Source: Crotophaga sulcirostris | Taxonomy: Eukaryota; Chordata; Aves; Cuculiformes; Crotophagidae | Direction of reading: 5' to 3' | Assembly: GCA_013397455.1 (NCBI GenBank) | Contig: VYZB01000191.1 | Location: 770,724-834,723 of the forward strand | Length of the DNA: 64,000 nt | Part shown: one piece after another, positions 1 through 13,680 of the stretch | Position numbering within the stretch: position 1 is the first letter of the stretch | Layout of the letters: every line of letters begins with the position of its first letter | Position numbers and translations under genes: made by a program | The notes under the pieces: generated by a model | Seen by the model: only the letters and a program-made list of their open reading frames with translations | What the model was told of the DNA's origin: nothing | Databases searched by the model: none

Positions 1-158
1 GTCGCCGACCCTGGATGTGTTTAAGGGAAGATTGGATGAGGCACTCAGTGCCATGGTTTAGGTGATGAGATGGTGTTAGTGTTGGCTTATAGGTTGGACT
101 TGATGATCTCAGAGGTCTCTTCCAACCTGGTTATACTGTGATACTGTGATACTGTGAT
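1..158 (+). mobile_element. CR1 LINE 3' end fragment (left edge of window)
   Basis: The sequence has the typical 3' end of an avian CR1 retrotransposon: the GGTTGGACTTGATGATCTC block, a TTCCAACCTGG block, then a short octamer tail (ATACTGTG repeated about three times, ending near 158). The element is cut by the window edge, so its 5' extent is unknown. Orientation is + from the tail position. A second copy with the same tail variant lies at about 26,453-26,570. The family call rests on remembered CR1 consensus features, not on a search. Confidence 0.85.
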
Positions 159-3100
159 GTAGGTGGGTAGTGCAGGGCAACAGCAATGGCATACAATGTA
201 ACAGAGGAAAAACTTTGACTGAATAGCAGCAACTTGTTTTCAGTATGAATGCAGAAATAATTTCAGGTAGATAACAGAGACCCTGTTATTTAGATAATTT
301 GAGTGGCCAAAGCATGAAGCATATTCTCTCATCCTGCTCTGACACATCAAGTAAGGGATATATTTTTCCTCTTTGGTATAGGAAGTGATCGATACAGTGT
401 AGAGGTGTTAATTGTAACATATCACTTCAGCACTTATAGGATGCAAAATTACCATTGATTTTTAATTCTTTTTTAATTTGCAGTCCTGTAGAAGCAAGTA
501 TCTTCACTGGAAGTGCTGCTATACCTGAACATAAACAGCGGGTAGAGAGGAAGGTAATCTTCACACCCCAATTCACAGTGAAGTCAGCTACTATACTTCA
601 GCTACTGTACTTCAGGTATTTTACCTTACGAGGAACAATTGGAACCCATGTAATTTATTAAGGATTTTTTTTTTTTTTTGTGAAGGAAACTGTGCTTTAG
701 TTTCATTCTGGTGGCAACCAGAAGTGCAGGAATGCTGTTTGTATCTAAATGTAAGTCTTCGGGGTTTTAATTTCCTTTATTCACTGAAGCTTGGTCAAAC
801 AAACGAAGCTGACAAGGTTGAGCTACTGAAGTGTTTGCAGCATAAGTCCTGGGCTACAGCTTATTCCATTCACCCACTGAATAGGAGACAGAGGTCACAC
901 AGCATTCCTGAGGCTAATGGTACCGGCAGCCCGGCCCGGACGCTGTTGTGCTGTCTGGCCCTCTGAGAGCTCTTTATTTAAGCCATCAAGTTTGAGCTGT
1001 AAGCCTTTGTGAGCCCTGGCACAAAAGTACACACTCCTCCTATGAGCAGGCAAAAGAGTAAACCAGCACATAACCAACAGCCTCACAGATTAAAGATGTT
1101 TTCCTCAGAAGTACTGATAACTTTAGCAGATTGTTGCTTTTTTTTAAAGGTGTACTGTGCCCAGTATGTTTTTCCTGACAGAGCACAACTTATTTATATG
1201 CTACAAAACCTCTAGTGACACACACAGACAACAGTCATTCTTCATTCAGAAACTGCTTTGCCTCTAAAATTCAGGGAGATGTTTGTTTTAGTAAATAAAT
1301 ATGACCCACTCCCCATGTTTCAAGTGCAATTTCCATGTGTTTATGTCACTGCTACCATATGTACTCTTGGCCACCTGCCTCATTGCTGTTTCTCACTGTG
1401 AAATTTTCCTAGAAATATTCAGATATCGTCAGTTGTCAGGACTACAATGAACATTTAAGTGCCTTTTGCTGGTTGGCACTTACACAAATACATGGATGGA
1501 GGAAGCTCTAAGTTTCTTGAAAGGCTGATAATAATTTAATGCGCATTTGCATCCCAAACCCCAAAGGGGAACAAGAACTGGTCTCTTGAAAGTGAAAAGA
1601 TCTCTTCAGTACTCGTCAGGAAAGACTATCTCAGGGTAGTCATAAAACTCATGGAGAGTGTACTACTTTGAATTGAAATGACACCACAGTAATTAGCCTA
1701 ATTTTAAGCAAAGTGCTATAGGAGTCTGAAAGACATTTCATGAAAGATATGATCAGGATCTTGGCCAATTCTTCCATGAGGAGAGACAGCTAATAGCATC
1801 ACTAAACACCATGTTGGGCATTATTCATAAACTATTAGTTGTCATCTGTGTTGTTTATTGCAATGCCTTCTTTTGCAAGTCCAGTACACAGCCAGGCAAC
1901 TGTACTTACCTCTGCAGAGGCAGATCAGAGATAAGCCAGCAGCACTCTGAAAAAAAGACATAGTTGTTTTGGGTTTTTTTAATTGTTAGCCTTTCAGTTC
2001 ACACTGGCAAAATTTACTTTGGCACTTTTGGGCTTTTTGCCAGAGAACTGCTGTATCTGCTCCCTAGCAAGAATGACATATGAAATCAAGCCCTTGAAAT
2101 GTAGCAAAAAAATATTGGGTTGTTGTGTAACTTTCATTAGCAGAGAACATGGGCATGCACAGGGAGAGGGTACAGATGCCTGAATGGCTTTATACTGAAA
2201 ATTTGTTCTAAACTAAAAATGAAAAAATCCTCACAACTGCCAGAATTTCTCTGATTTTCTTGCACAAGTATGTGTTGGTCTGAAAACATCACTGAAAAGA
2301 GTGGCATTCTTATTTCTTGATTTGCCATTTCATTTAAGCAGTAAGAAACTGGAGAAATCTAGTCCAAATATTGAATGTGCTTTCCAATTATAGACCTCAA
2401 CTAAATAGATATGAATGCTTTCATTGCTTGGATTTAGGCACTTCTAATAAAGTTACTGCTTCCAGGAGGTGTAAAATGACCCATAAATACCCAGGAAAAA
2501 CATCCTGCTATACAAATGCGATCACTTCTGTTGTCAGTACCATACAACAGCCTTAAGCCCTGGCACGCATGGGGCTGTAGAGGTTTTCCTTCACACTTCC
2601 CCTGCTCCATGAATATTGGACGAACTCCAGGCAAAAAGGACCTGCTTTAACATGAGAATATGAAAGACTCTTAATGTCTTACAGCAGACTGAATAGGGAC
2701 TCTCCATAATGCTCAACCACAGCAAGCGCTCTGGCCTGTTGCTTGAGTGAGTGCTGTAACTTTAGTCCAAAAGAGCACTTCCTCCTTCAGCTGTGGTCTG
2801 AAAAGACGAAGACTGCTATGGTTTTGAAAACAGGAAGGTTCCTGTTTCCAAAAAACGGATTCTGGCTGTAAATATTCATCTGGGGCCGGTCCCGCCCTTT
2901 AGCTGGAAGCTGAGTGTAATGAGAAGTCCCGCGGAAAGGCCAGTGCATCCCAGGAAAAGCTGTTTTTTTCTGAACCTAGAGAGTACATCTCCCTGCATGC
3001 TGCCTGGGAAAGGTTGATTTGGGTTTTTGAACAGCACTGGGCTGCAGAAAACCTAAATGTTTGTGTGGGCATTGAAGTCTCCCCTTGTGAGTAACTTCCT

Positions 3101-6100
3101 TGACTAATTATGGTCTTAAGAAAGAACCTGACAAATTCTTTTATGAAATTTATTTTTAAATTGGTGTTGCCTATGGTTGTTGCCAGTGTTACAAAGCATA
3201 TCAAACTGGTGTGACTAGCTGCTGACTTTTTAAAGAAATGACTAGGTTTTTTACTCAAAACTAACCAAGTCTCTCTGCAGCATTATATTTTAATGTAAAA
3301 TTAACTATATGAAACTGGCAGGGGTTTCATCACTGGGGAAGTGTTTTAAACGTGACTCATGCCACCCAGTTGCATGACTTACATTTCCAAAAATTGTTAC
3401 TGTCGTGCATGAAGTTCCTCTCTGCTATGGTTTCTAGTTGCCAGAATAGGACATTTTCTGTATCAAAATAGGACTTTTCTGTACCAAATCAGGTACTCAT
3501 TTTCCAAGTGGGTACAACCTTCTGCCCTGAGTCCCATGGCTGTCTCAAACACCAAAGTTCTAGCAATGCAGAGAAGAGAAAGAGAAGGTTTTCAGCTTTG
3601 CCGTAGCTATAGTAATTAATGTAATCCATCCCTTAAAGAAACAAACAGAAAAGGATGATGACCTGTATGCTCCATCTGTTTCACTTAATAGCAATAGCAC
3701 TGACTGTTGAAAGTCAGCAATACGTTTAGCAATGCCTGGCACATAAAGGGGAAGGTTTTCCAAACAGACAAGAGGTTTGGCATGCTTTGAGGCTCAGTGT
3801 TCAGCCTGAAACTCTTTAAGCAGAATTAATTTCCAGAATACACCAAGTCCCTCCACCTTTATTTGGGTGCCCCAAAATGGATAATTTGTAATTTTAGCTG
3901 TCTGCTGTCTTTGTTTCATGGAGTTTGTTATTTTTTGCCAACGACAAATCAAGCAAAACTTTGACTCAGAGCACAAAATAACAGGAGAGATACATGAGGC
4001 TTTTAAACATAAGTGACAGTGGTGACACTGTTAATTCGACCCAATTAATTTTTTTATGCTTAAAAAATAATTTTTACTTAGAGAAACTGTGTTTTTAAAA
4101 ATATTTATTGAGGTAGGAATGAGGAGATGAGTATTTGGGTGGCCATGTTGATGTACGTTCAGAAGAAAACTGCACGTTGGAGAAATGATGGCAATGAAAA
4201 GTGTGACAGAAGTGGTAGACTGAGGAAGACATCAGACTGAACGGTATAATCAGGGACCATGTGTTTGGATTTTTGAGAGGGAGGAATAGGTACCAAATTC
4301 AGCAGCAGAAAGAGGTAAATACTGGGATTATATGGACTGAGTGGAAAAATAAGGAATGTGATGATGAATGCTGCACTTTGGTTAAGCTATAGATTAGCTA
4401 GATGAGGAAAATGGAAGCAAGACACAATGTAGGTTTGCCTTTGCAAATATTTGCATGAAGATGATTTCCCTAGAATACCTTATTTTCTTCAATATAGATG
4501 CAATTTTGAAGTACATTTTGATCATGATATAAGTATTCCTTTCCAAGGAACTATTCAAGGATCATGACAGGTACTTTATAAAGACCTTTTAACTTAAATA
4601 TCACATAAAGGATTTAATTTATAATCAGTTTAAGCTTTCAGTAGGATCTTTGTCAAATGTTGTATAATGTGTGGGGCTTCTTTCAGTCCTTTGCCATGTT
4701 GCTAACTTTGCCATCTTGATCCTGCTGTCAAGAACAATGCTCAGTTACTAACCCTGCTGTAAACTGTTGGCACAGGTAGAAGTCAACAGCGTGGCTGAAC
4801 ATTCATTTGTTACGTTACAATGGGAAGCCATAAATATTAATCTGTCTAGGATCACTGTTTTAAATTTTGAGATTTCAAACCTTTTCAATGATGAGTCATC
4901 CATCCATCCTTTATTTCTTTTGGAAAAAGCTAAATGAAGTGATTCCAGTATGCCATTAACGAACCCTGTCAGTTGTTGACATTTACTACTTCTTTTTGGC
5001 CAAGCTTTTTCAAAGAAAACTACTTAAAAGCTCCTCTAGCCAAAAAACAATTAAATCTGAGGAGTGATTTCATTCTTTTCTCTCCCCCAGTTCCATCACT
5101 TACACAAAGCATAAATAGCATAATGTTTTCTTGCCATGATATACCAGGAAATGATGATGTTCTTTCTGAGGAAGAGGCAGGACACAGCAATGGAATTGTT
5201 AATTGCATGTATCAATTGTTCCATTCTTCCTTTGAGATGCCCAGGACAAGTAGAACAGTACTAGCTCCTCAAGGGCCAAGATTTTAGTGGATTCTTCAGT
5301 CCAAGTTCTTGTGCCAAGTCCTTGGTTCCAATGAGAGTCATAAACTAAGCGTACATTGTGTTAGCCATTCTGGGATTAGTTGGCTCTTTACAAAGGGAAG
5401 AGGCGGTCGTGCACACACCCCAAAGCTGAGAAGACTGAGTTTCTAAGAAGACAAGCTGTTTTTACATGCCAGCTCTATGGCTAGTTTTCAAGCATAAATA
5501 TACTCTGTCCAGCAGGGATTGAGGAGGAAAGATGGTCCAGATCTAAACTGATAGTATGCATAAAATGTGGGCTACCAGGAATGGAATGGAAAAATTATTA
5601 AATATGTGTAAAGCAGATGGTGCATATAGCTGGAGAAGGAAGCAAGCAAATACCTGGAAGAGTGGAGAGGTCCATGTTTTTTTCAGGTGGAAAGGTACCC
5701 TGCTTCCCATTACAAAGACAAATTCACTATCTACCTGAAATTTTCCTTGAGAATTTGGTCTTGCAAAGAGTTGTTAGGTGGGAGGGAGCTTCTGTAGGAT
5801 GACAGCAGGAAGGACCTAGCAACTATTAAGGAGCTTTGTAGATGCTGTAGTTTTGCTGCCTCTTAGACTTTTGCCAGTATTTGTGACTGTTTATTTGACG
5901 TGGATTAGGCACTTCTCATAAACTCCATGACATGGAAGTTACCAAGCCTACCATGTAAGTTTGATGTACACAAGGATGCAAAAACATGCAGGTCAGATAT
6001 CAGGTTTCATAAGAGAGACAAATGGTTTACCCTGAATATGGTAATAATGCCACTGTCCTGCAATAGTATTCCAAAAAATAATCAACTTCTGTCATATCAA

Positions 6101-9100
6101 AAGGAATCTTGGTATCCTGCAGATGAAGTACATAATGTTATTGTACTACAAGATACATGATACCTGGACTGGTAATGACAATGCAAATTATGCACAGTGT
6201 ACGTTAATTAACTACTTGAGTTTAGTTCTGTTATTTTTTGAACAACTATATCCTATACCGTAGGAGCTGAGTGTTACATTTGACTTGGCACTGTTACTGC
6301 AATGAGGTCATTCTCAGGGACTTCATCTGACATACAGGGTTCCCGACAGACAATTCCAACAATCTCCCATTGTATTTCTCTTATTATGTGAAACATGTTT
6401 GCTGGAATCTTAAATCAGCCCAACTCCCTACAGCTTAATATCAACACTGCCAGTCCTTACTGGCATATGTCTTGTGCACGAAGCTTTCTCTTCTTCAGAA
6501 AGAATTATTTTGGACTTTCTTGACCCATTTAGGTTAGGCTTATTGGGGCTTCTCTCTCCATACTGTCTCAGCAAAAATAACATCTAAAATTCATAGCTCT
6601 TTTTCTAGAAAATGTTTGTTTCAACTTTAGGAAGACACAAAGCTTTTTGTTCTTAGTTGACGCAAAATTATTGCCTAAATAAGGCAAGGACCACAAAACA
6701 CCCAGCAGCCAAAAATTACACTTTTATATTTTAGCTGGGATGTTTTGCAGAATAACTTTTCAATTTAACCTTCATTTTGGTTTATTCTTTGAAAATCTCA
6801 TGACTTCTTCAACCCTGTGCTTTTCTATAGACTTTTCGCCAAGAGACTTTCTGGTAGAAAAGAGCTATGTCCCAGCTGCTTAGCTTTAGTACATTGGTAT
6901 GCTTGACAGACATTTGTAGACGCATCCAAAATGAAAAAGTGAATGTTTACAGTGCAATAATTTCTGTAATTGCAGCTCATAAATGAGATCCAATAGCTTT
7001 AAACTAGCTTTAAAGTAACTCATTTGCAAAATGCCAGCAATATAGCCAGGGTTGAAGACACTTCTGTGCCGCCTAGGTACCAAGTGCTCAGCTTCTTGGG
7101 CAGATTTTACAGTACTTGCTACGTGCAGCTGTGGTTTACCTAATTTCAAGATAACTCAGCAAGTCCACAGTTACAGTTCTGCTGCCGCTGCATTAAAGAT
7201 TTTCCTTCTCTCTGGAGGAAACACCCTACTACTGAAATCTTACCACCATGGTGACCAGCACAAGATTTCATTTCCTGTGCTAACTGCAGTCTTAGTCAAA
7301 GATTAAACTCATCACATGAATTTCACTGAGTGAAAAAGCAAAGTTTGGGCAGGGGCTGAACTCCTTAAAAGACAAGTCTGTGGTACACAAAAGCTTTAGG
7401 TGATAGTAGATTGCCTTGTGAGCGAAAGGTGTGACCAATGCCAACACACAGCTGCACGTCTTTCTCAGTTTGCACACTATAGACTGTGCAAATCGTATTG
7501 GAATGCTGGGGGCGAAAGTTCCAGTCTTAAGCAAAAAGTTAAAAGTATCAGCCAGACTCACCGTCTGCACCCTGTCTTTCCTTTCCCTTCCCTCATCTCC
7601 CCTCCTCCTGAGAAAGCAGCATGCACCATGCCGTTTCCTCCTGCCCCTGCAATCGAGCTGGGATCTCCCACGCCATGACCTCATCCTGCCAGAGCGCCTT
7701 GAACCGATCCCCCCTTCAACACGGCCTGGCTCCGGGCCTGCTGTCACCCGTTTCCTGTGACTCTTCAAAGGCTCTGATTCAAAACACACTCAAGGCAGCA
7801 GCAATCTTTTGGCTGACTGCAGCAGGCCTTACAGAGCTGAGAGTCTGTTTTGTTCGGTCCAGAGAAAGTTTTTTATGTTTTTTTGGGGGAGTGGGTTTTT
7901 TTTTTGTTACTGGCCTTTTTTTTTTTATACCTTATGTTTTCAGTCAAGCACTGGAATGTGTAAGTACAAGAACATCAATAACATTACGTAAACATATTCC
8001 TCTCATCCAGCCAGGGTGACCACATCAGGCCAAACATAACAAACAGAGTGGATTTATTTAGATTTAAATTTATTTAAACCAGAAAAGTAAAGTTTTTATT
8101 AGAGAAGCAGTGTCACTTTATTCCTTATTCCCTACAGAGTACATGCGTAGCTTCAGAACCTGCAAATAAAATCCTGAAATGGAGATATGAATACATTCAT
8201 AAAGAGAAAGGTTAAAAATGTTTGTGTCTGATGACGCTTTCAAATAATAAGCTACATAAATTTCCCCTGCATAGAGTTCTTCGAAATGCGTTGGAAGAGG
8301 CTAACTAACCTGGTTTGATGTGGGTTTCATTTCTAGTCTTGCAGATGCATGGCATTATACATGAAAATCGTCAGCTTTGTTAGCCATACTGGCACAGCCC
8401 AGCAGGCTTCCCAGAAATGCCGTGTCTGTAGCCGAGAATCACCTTTACTGAGCATCACTTCAGCAGAAACCAAGTCTAATAAATTTCCCCCTGAAATATT
8501 ACATCCAGTAAAGATCAATTCTGATAAACTACAGAAGGTTTTCAGTTCTATTAGTAATCTACTGGGCCAATGGTTATGGAAGCAATAATTTATGGTAGAC
8601 ACTCTCAGTAGATTTTTTTCAATTCAGTGATTGCATTGCAAGGGTATGAAATGCCTCACATTCTTTCCTAGCCACAGTGATTTCTGACCCAGAACATGAG
8701 CTTCCCTTCTAGACAGCTGAGATGTCTATATACTCTTCCTGATCCTCACTTAGGTATTTAGTGGGTTATACTGGATGTTCAGACACAAGAAGTGTTGTCT
8801 GCTGTTCTGCTGTCAACATTAATATTTGCTTGTACTGAAGTTTTGGCTGCACTGGAAATGCACTTTCAAACATTTGGTGTATCAACACAGAGACTTTTCT
8901 TGTTGTCTCTCTATTTTTTTTTGAGTATGGAGGAAATGCTCACAAACACTTTGCTGCAGGTCTACCAGCTTCCATTACCTACCCTTGCATTGAAGGGTGA
9001 CACTCAAAGGAAATGTCAAGCAATTATAATGCTGCAGTATTGTGGCATCAGTAAAATGCTGTGACATGCACTGCAGACTGGCAGCCTTTTGCTTGCAGCC

Positions 9101-12100
9101 AGGTGCAGGCAGAGGCCTTCCTGGCATGTTAGTCTCTGCCCTGCTGCAGATTGGAGGGCAGGGAGAAGGGTTACGTGTAACTGCAGAAGGCTTGAGATGC
9201 CTATAAAAGGTTTTGTGCACGTTTGTTGTGTGCATTTGTTGCTGGTGTGAATTACAGAAACACAACAGTGAAAATCTTTTCTTCTCCCTTTCAGGACAAG
9301 AGTACTTGGTCCAGTTATAGTTTGTAGTTCTACCTTGCTGTTGCCAACTACAATGCAGAATCTTAAGGCAGTAGATTTTTGCATGTTTCTGTGATATTGT
9401 TTGACAGCATTGGTAATTGTAACTTTTTAACAAATCTACAACATTTTAAGAAGAGAAAATATTGCAGTGGTTTCATTTGCGTGTTCCTCTTACCACACGT
9501 AGCTGTTTCACTGGATGTGTTTATCAGTTACCAAGGCAACAGTTTCAGATCTATCATGATTACCTGTATCATAACCACTCATCAGAGATGTGGGCAAGCT
9601 TTGGAAACTTCTACATTGCGGAAATGCTGCTAGTTGCTAGGAGGCAGGAGTTTTCAAATACTGTCTCAATGAAAATGCTGATATCACATGCTTATGACAA
9701 TGACTTTAAAATGTCATTAAATGATCAGTTTGCTTAAAATATATTTTGCTATAAATATATTACAGTCAAGAAAATAGCTGTTTCATCAATGCATTATCAT
9801 AGTTCTATATATGTGCTCATTTACAATAAAAAAATCTTTTTAGAAAAGCTGATCAATTGTTTTTTAAAGCCAACCATATTGTTGAGCCATAACCGATCTA
9901 TGAAACAGACCATACCTATGTCCTAAAAATGTTGAGAGTTCAGAGATGAACTCTGGATTTCAACTCTGTTATTAATCTCCTCTGTTAATTAAATTAAATA
10001 TTCATTGAGATTTACAGGAATCCTATCCATCCTACATACATGGAGTGGAGAAAGAAGGAGCTGCCATAATACCGAAATTTCAGTAACTCAGAGAGACCCA
10101 GTTGGGAAATTTTGCAGACATGTGGCTGCTTTTGGGTCACAAGACAAAGAGTAAGCAACTGTTTAGCCTGCTCCATGGCAGCAGCAGCATGTGTTAGCAA
10201 GATTTTCTGAGAGAAGTATGAACCATCGCTTTCACAGGGCTAATCTACTCTCTGTAATCATCCAGCTTTTCTGTAAGAAGAAAGATATGAGTGGCCATGC
10301 AACTCAGCACTTCTTGGCCATTGCCCCAGTCTCTGAAATAAGCCGTATGCCTTAAACACTATCATGTAAGATCTGATCCAAAACCTATGATTACTCTGCT
10401 GACTTTACATTTATTAAGAGCACTAAAAACCTGTTTCCAGATTCCTTGTTTTCATTTTGGCCCTTTTTGCAGCTTTCAATTAATAACGAGAACCAGGTTA
10501 GGATAGACAGTTATACAGAATTATGAAAATGACTACTGGCAATTGTTTAAAAATAAGCACTAGGGAAATTTTGGTGTTTCCCATTCTTTGCAAGAAGCCA
10601 ATAAAATCCCAACCTAGTTTGTGAATTTCTTTGTTGCCAGAGCGGAGGCGTGTTGATCAGATTCTCTGGTTTACTACACAGAGGATGCCTGGTGGAGGAG
10701 GTAGGTGTAGGACTTCCCCTAAGTAGGGAATGTTCTACTGCTACCAGTATAGAAAAGATACCTCTACTGCTTCTTCCATCAGACTCCATCTTTCCCATGG
10801 GTGAACTTCCCTGACCTTGGAGTCAGGGAAAGGAGAGGGAAAAACAGGGTTCAGCCATGTCTCCCTGTCTGATATACGAAATACTGCTCCTCTATAGCTT
10901 TAGTTGCTCCAGGTACTGGGCACCTCCAAATGAATAAACTGTTCCTGACTGTCCACAGCTCCCACTCATCACAGCATCTAGCATTGCTGCAATGTATAGG
11001 CTGCTGAAATAATAACACAAGAAGCTCAAACTCATTCATCACCTTTACTAATTTCAGTAGTCTAAAAGTTGCCTTTTCTTTACCTTCACCTTGCGTCTGT
11101 GTTTTGAAGGGGTCCTACTGAAGTGCATCTTCTTAGCTGATAACAACCTCACTCTTTGTAGTCACCTTCGTCATCTTGAAACTTCTTCAAATCCTTCACT
11201 GTCTTTGTCCCATGACTCTTTTCTCCAGCTGGCACATTCCCGGTGTTGCTATGCCATGTGATTCACACGCCTTTCTCAGTTCTTCATCAGCTGTCTGTGC
11301 AGGCAGCCAACCTCACCGCTGGCTGCAGCGCATGCTGCTCTTCTCTAGTACCTTGGCTGCTACACTTCCTTTCAGAAATTCTAGAAGTAGACCTTGACTT
11401 CTTATTTTAGTCATCTGTTTACTTCCATGGCTGATACATAAAGCAGCAGCCCCAGACTCCGATGATGAAGATTGGCAGGTGAAGGACAGAACTGTTCTGA
11501 AAAAGGCGGCAAGGACCAATAGTCTTTTTCAATATTTTGTTTCTAATTACACACTTTTCCACAGCTCATGTGTCCCATATTCTGGAGAAGTGCAGTGAAA
11601 GGCAGCAGATTGTTGGGGTTTTTTTCCCTCCATTTTCTGCTAAAAATTCTTCCTCTGCTGAAAGACAAGAGGTAGGAATTGCTACAAGAGGCTGAATGAG
11701 GCAGCTTCAAAAGAAAAATAAATATCCTTCAAATCCACCTTATTTTTGACAGGTCTCTAAGAGGCTCCACAAAAATATGATTAACTCAAGAAATTATTAG
11801 AGAAACATGCAGGTTTTGTGCCTTTTTTTTTAAGGTTCCATATTCACTTTAGAATCTAAATCTGCTAACTGAGGCATAGGTGAGCGTCTGCTCGTGTGTC
11901 GGATAACCCACATAATAGTGTGCAGGATGTTTTCTCTTGTTTATGTATGTATTTGTAGATGCACATCTAACATTGTTTTAAAACCAAACTCCTTTTATTG
12001 GGCAACAATGTCTTTGACTCACCTTTTCCTTTCCAATTTAGCAAAACTAATTTTGTAGTCTATAGGGCAAATTAGAGCAGTTTCATCAGTTATTTCCTTC

Positions 12101-12481
12101 CTTCCTGTTCCACCAGCAGTGCAGGCTTTGAAATCACTTCTCAAAAATATTGCTGCATGCTGTAATCACGAAAGGCTTGGGCCCACCAAACTGCCAAGCG
12201 CTATTCCCACCAGCTGCTCAGCCAGACAGCAGGCCAGCACACACGGCATGGCCTGGAGATGGCCTTTTTGCTGCCCCATGTCCCCCTTCTCTCTGTGTGC
12301 CCTGGCCAGGTACAGCCCACCTGGATTAATTTTGGGATCCAGCTTGCCCTTTCCTGCTGCCCTCTGGCCAACATCCAGGCTTGACTTCCACCTCCCTGGC
12401 AAGCTTGGCCTCCCTGTGGTGGGGCTGGGCCTGAGGACGGGCACAGGGTTGGGGATTTCATTGCTGCCCCTGTGAGCAGCC
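159..12481. other. Intergenic region upstream of TRDMT1, no gene recognised
   Basis: About 12.3 kb with no supportable exon. The open frames here are short, lack flanking splice signals or family similarity, and overlap each other on both strands as expected by chance. It includes a run of 15 T at 665-679, a CpG- and GC-richer patch at about 7,550-7,770, and a GC-rich stretch at about 12,180-12,480 leading into a CR1 copy. In mammals the neighbour on this side is vimentin in divergent orientation, but no vimentin exon is visible here, so it presumably lies further out. Confidence 0.6.
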
Positions 12482-13186
12482 CTTGGCTGGGAGGTTCAAC
12501 AAGGCCAAGTGCAAGGTCCTACACCTGGGTTGGGGAAATCCGTGGTTTCAATACAAGATGGGGGATGGCGTGACTGAGGGCAGCCCTGCAAAGAAGGGCA
12601 TGGGGGTGCTGATTGATGAGAAGCTTGACGTCAGCTGGCAATGTGTGCGTCAAAAGAAGTGAGGCCAGCAAGTCAAGGGAGGTGATTCTCCCTCTCTGCT
12701 CTGCTCTCATGAGACCCCACCTGGAGTATTGTGTCCAGTTCTGGAATCCCCAACATAAGAAGGATATGGAACTTTTGGAGCAGGTCCAGAGGAGGGCCAC
12801 TAAGATGATCAAAGGGCTGGAGCACCTCTGCAATGAGGACAGGCTTGAGAGAGTTGGGGTTGTTCAGCCTAGAGAACAGAAGGCTCTAAGGAGACCTTAT
12901 AGACACTAAAGGGAAGCTGGGGAGGGACTTTTTACATGGGCAAGTAGTGACAGGAGGAGGGGGACTGGCTTTAAATTGGAAGGGGGAAGAGGGGAGATTA
13001 GATATTAGGAAGACATTCTTCACGATTAGGGTGGTGAGGCCCTGGCACAGGTTGCCCAGGGAAGCTGTGGCTGTCCCCTCCCTGGAGGTGTTCAAGGCCA
13101 GGTTGGAGCAGCCTGGTCTGGTGGGAGGTGTCCCTGCCCATGGCAGGAGGTGGAAAAAACACTCTATGATTGACCCCAAAGGGATT
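12482..13186 (+). mobile_element. CR1 LINE fragment, sense orientation, upstream of the TRDMT1 promoter
   Basis: A 5'-truncated CR1 copy. It starts near the conserved block AGGTTCAACAAGGCCAAGTG (from about 12,492) and runs through the end of the reverse-transcriptase ORF into the 3' untranslated part. The frame at 12,613-12,909 carries the CR1 ORF2 C-terminal signature: [13 protein letters not shown], then [20 protein letters not shown]. It is short and lacks the rest of the enzyme, so it is a dead remnant. Downstream are the CR1 blocks around GAGGCCCTGGCACAGGTTGC and GTGTCCCTGCCCATGGCAGG. The element stops near 13,186, about 200 bp before the GC boxes of the TRDMT1 promoter. Confidence 0.9.
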
Positions 13187-13209
13187 CATGGTGGGCCCGG
13201 GCCCTTCTC

Positions 13210-13680
13210 CTGATCCCTCGCTCCCGGGGGGTGAACGTGGTGTAGCTGCTGGCCAGCATCAGCCCCACGGCCATCTCAGGGGGCGACAGGCCCAGCCAAA
13301 CCAGGGGCTGGCTTCACCCCCCGGGTCTGAGCCCGCTTTAGGGTTTAGCGAGCAATTAGCGCTGCCAAACTAAGTCGCAGCGGGCGGGGACGGGACCGGC
13401 CGGCCCGGAGGAGGGCGGGAAGGGGGGAACGAAAGCGCGGCGGAACGCGCGGGCGGCGCTCGGGGAGCCGGCCGGGAGCGCCGGGCGATGGCGCGGCTGC
13501 GGGTGCTGGAGCTGTACAGCGGTGTCGGGGGGATGCACCAGGCCCTGAAAGGTACCCGCAAGCCAGCGCCGCCCTTCGTGCTCACCGCGCCGCCGTGCAG
13601 CCCCCCCACCGCCCCAGGGCGCCTCCCTCTCGGGGGAACCCCGAACCCTGTGAGGAGGCTGTGGAGGGCACCATGTTTTG
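13210..13680 (+). promoter_or_regulatory. CpG-rich TATA-less promoter of TRDMT1
   Basis: CpG dinucleotides are dense from about 13,340 to 13,620, in strong contrast to the AT-rich surroundings. Two Sp1-type GC boxes are visible, GGGCGGGG at 13,382-13,389 and GGGCGGG at 13,413-13,419, both less than 110 bp upstream of the ATG at 13,488. I see no TATA box. This is the usual layout of a broadly expressed housekeeping promoter, so transcription probably starts somewhere in 13,380-13,480; the exact start is inferred. The island is bounded on both sides by CR1 copies. Confidence 0.75.
13488..13551 (+). CDS. TRDMT1: TRDMT1 coding exon 1 (residues 1-21)
   Basis: Encodes the N-terminus with methyltransferase motif I (LYSGVGG), the SAM-binding loop after the first beta strand. 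It ends one base into codon 22 (Glu). The donor GTACCC at 13,552 is weak next to the consensus GTRAGT. Without splicing the frame stays open to 13,982, inside an antisense CR1 copy. Confidence 0.95.

Noticed and set aside
7292..7789. A 165-codon minus-strand frame in a GC-richer patch
   Set aside because: The N-terminal half is low-complexity Arg/Gly sequence from the base composition, overlapping plus-strand frames are equally open, and there is no recognised domain. At most it is a possible regulatory GC-rich patch.
11445..11525. Coding-like stretch reading DSDDEDWQVKDRTVLKK on the plus strand
   Set aside because: The phrase looks protein-like, but the flanking translation is not, no start or splice sites frame it, and I could not match it to a gene. 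It is too short to call a processed pseudogene.
12613..12909. A 98-codon frame with reverse-transcriptase C-terminal motifs as a host gene
   Set aside because: It is the tail of CR1 ORF2 inside a truncated element, so it is reported as part of the mobile element.
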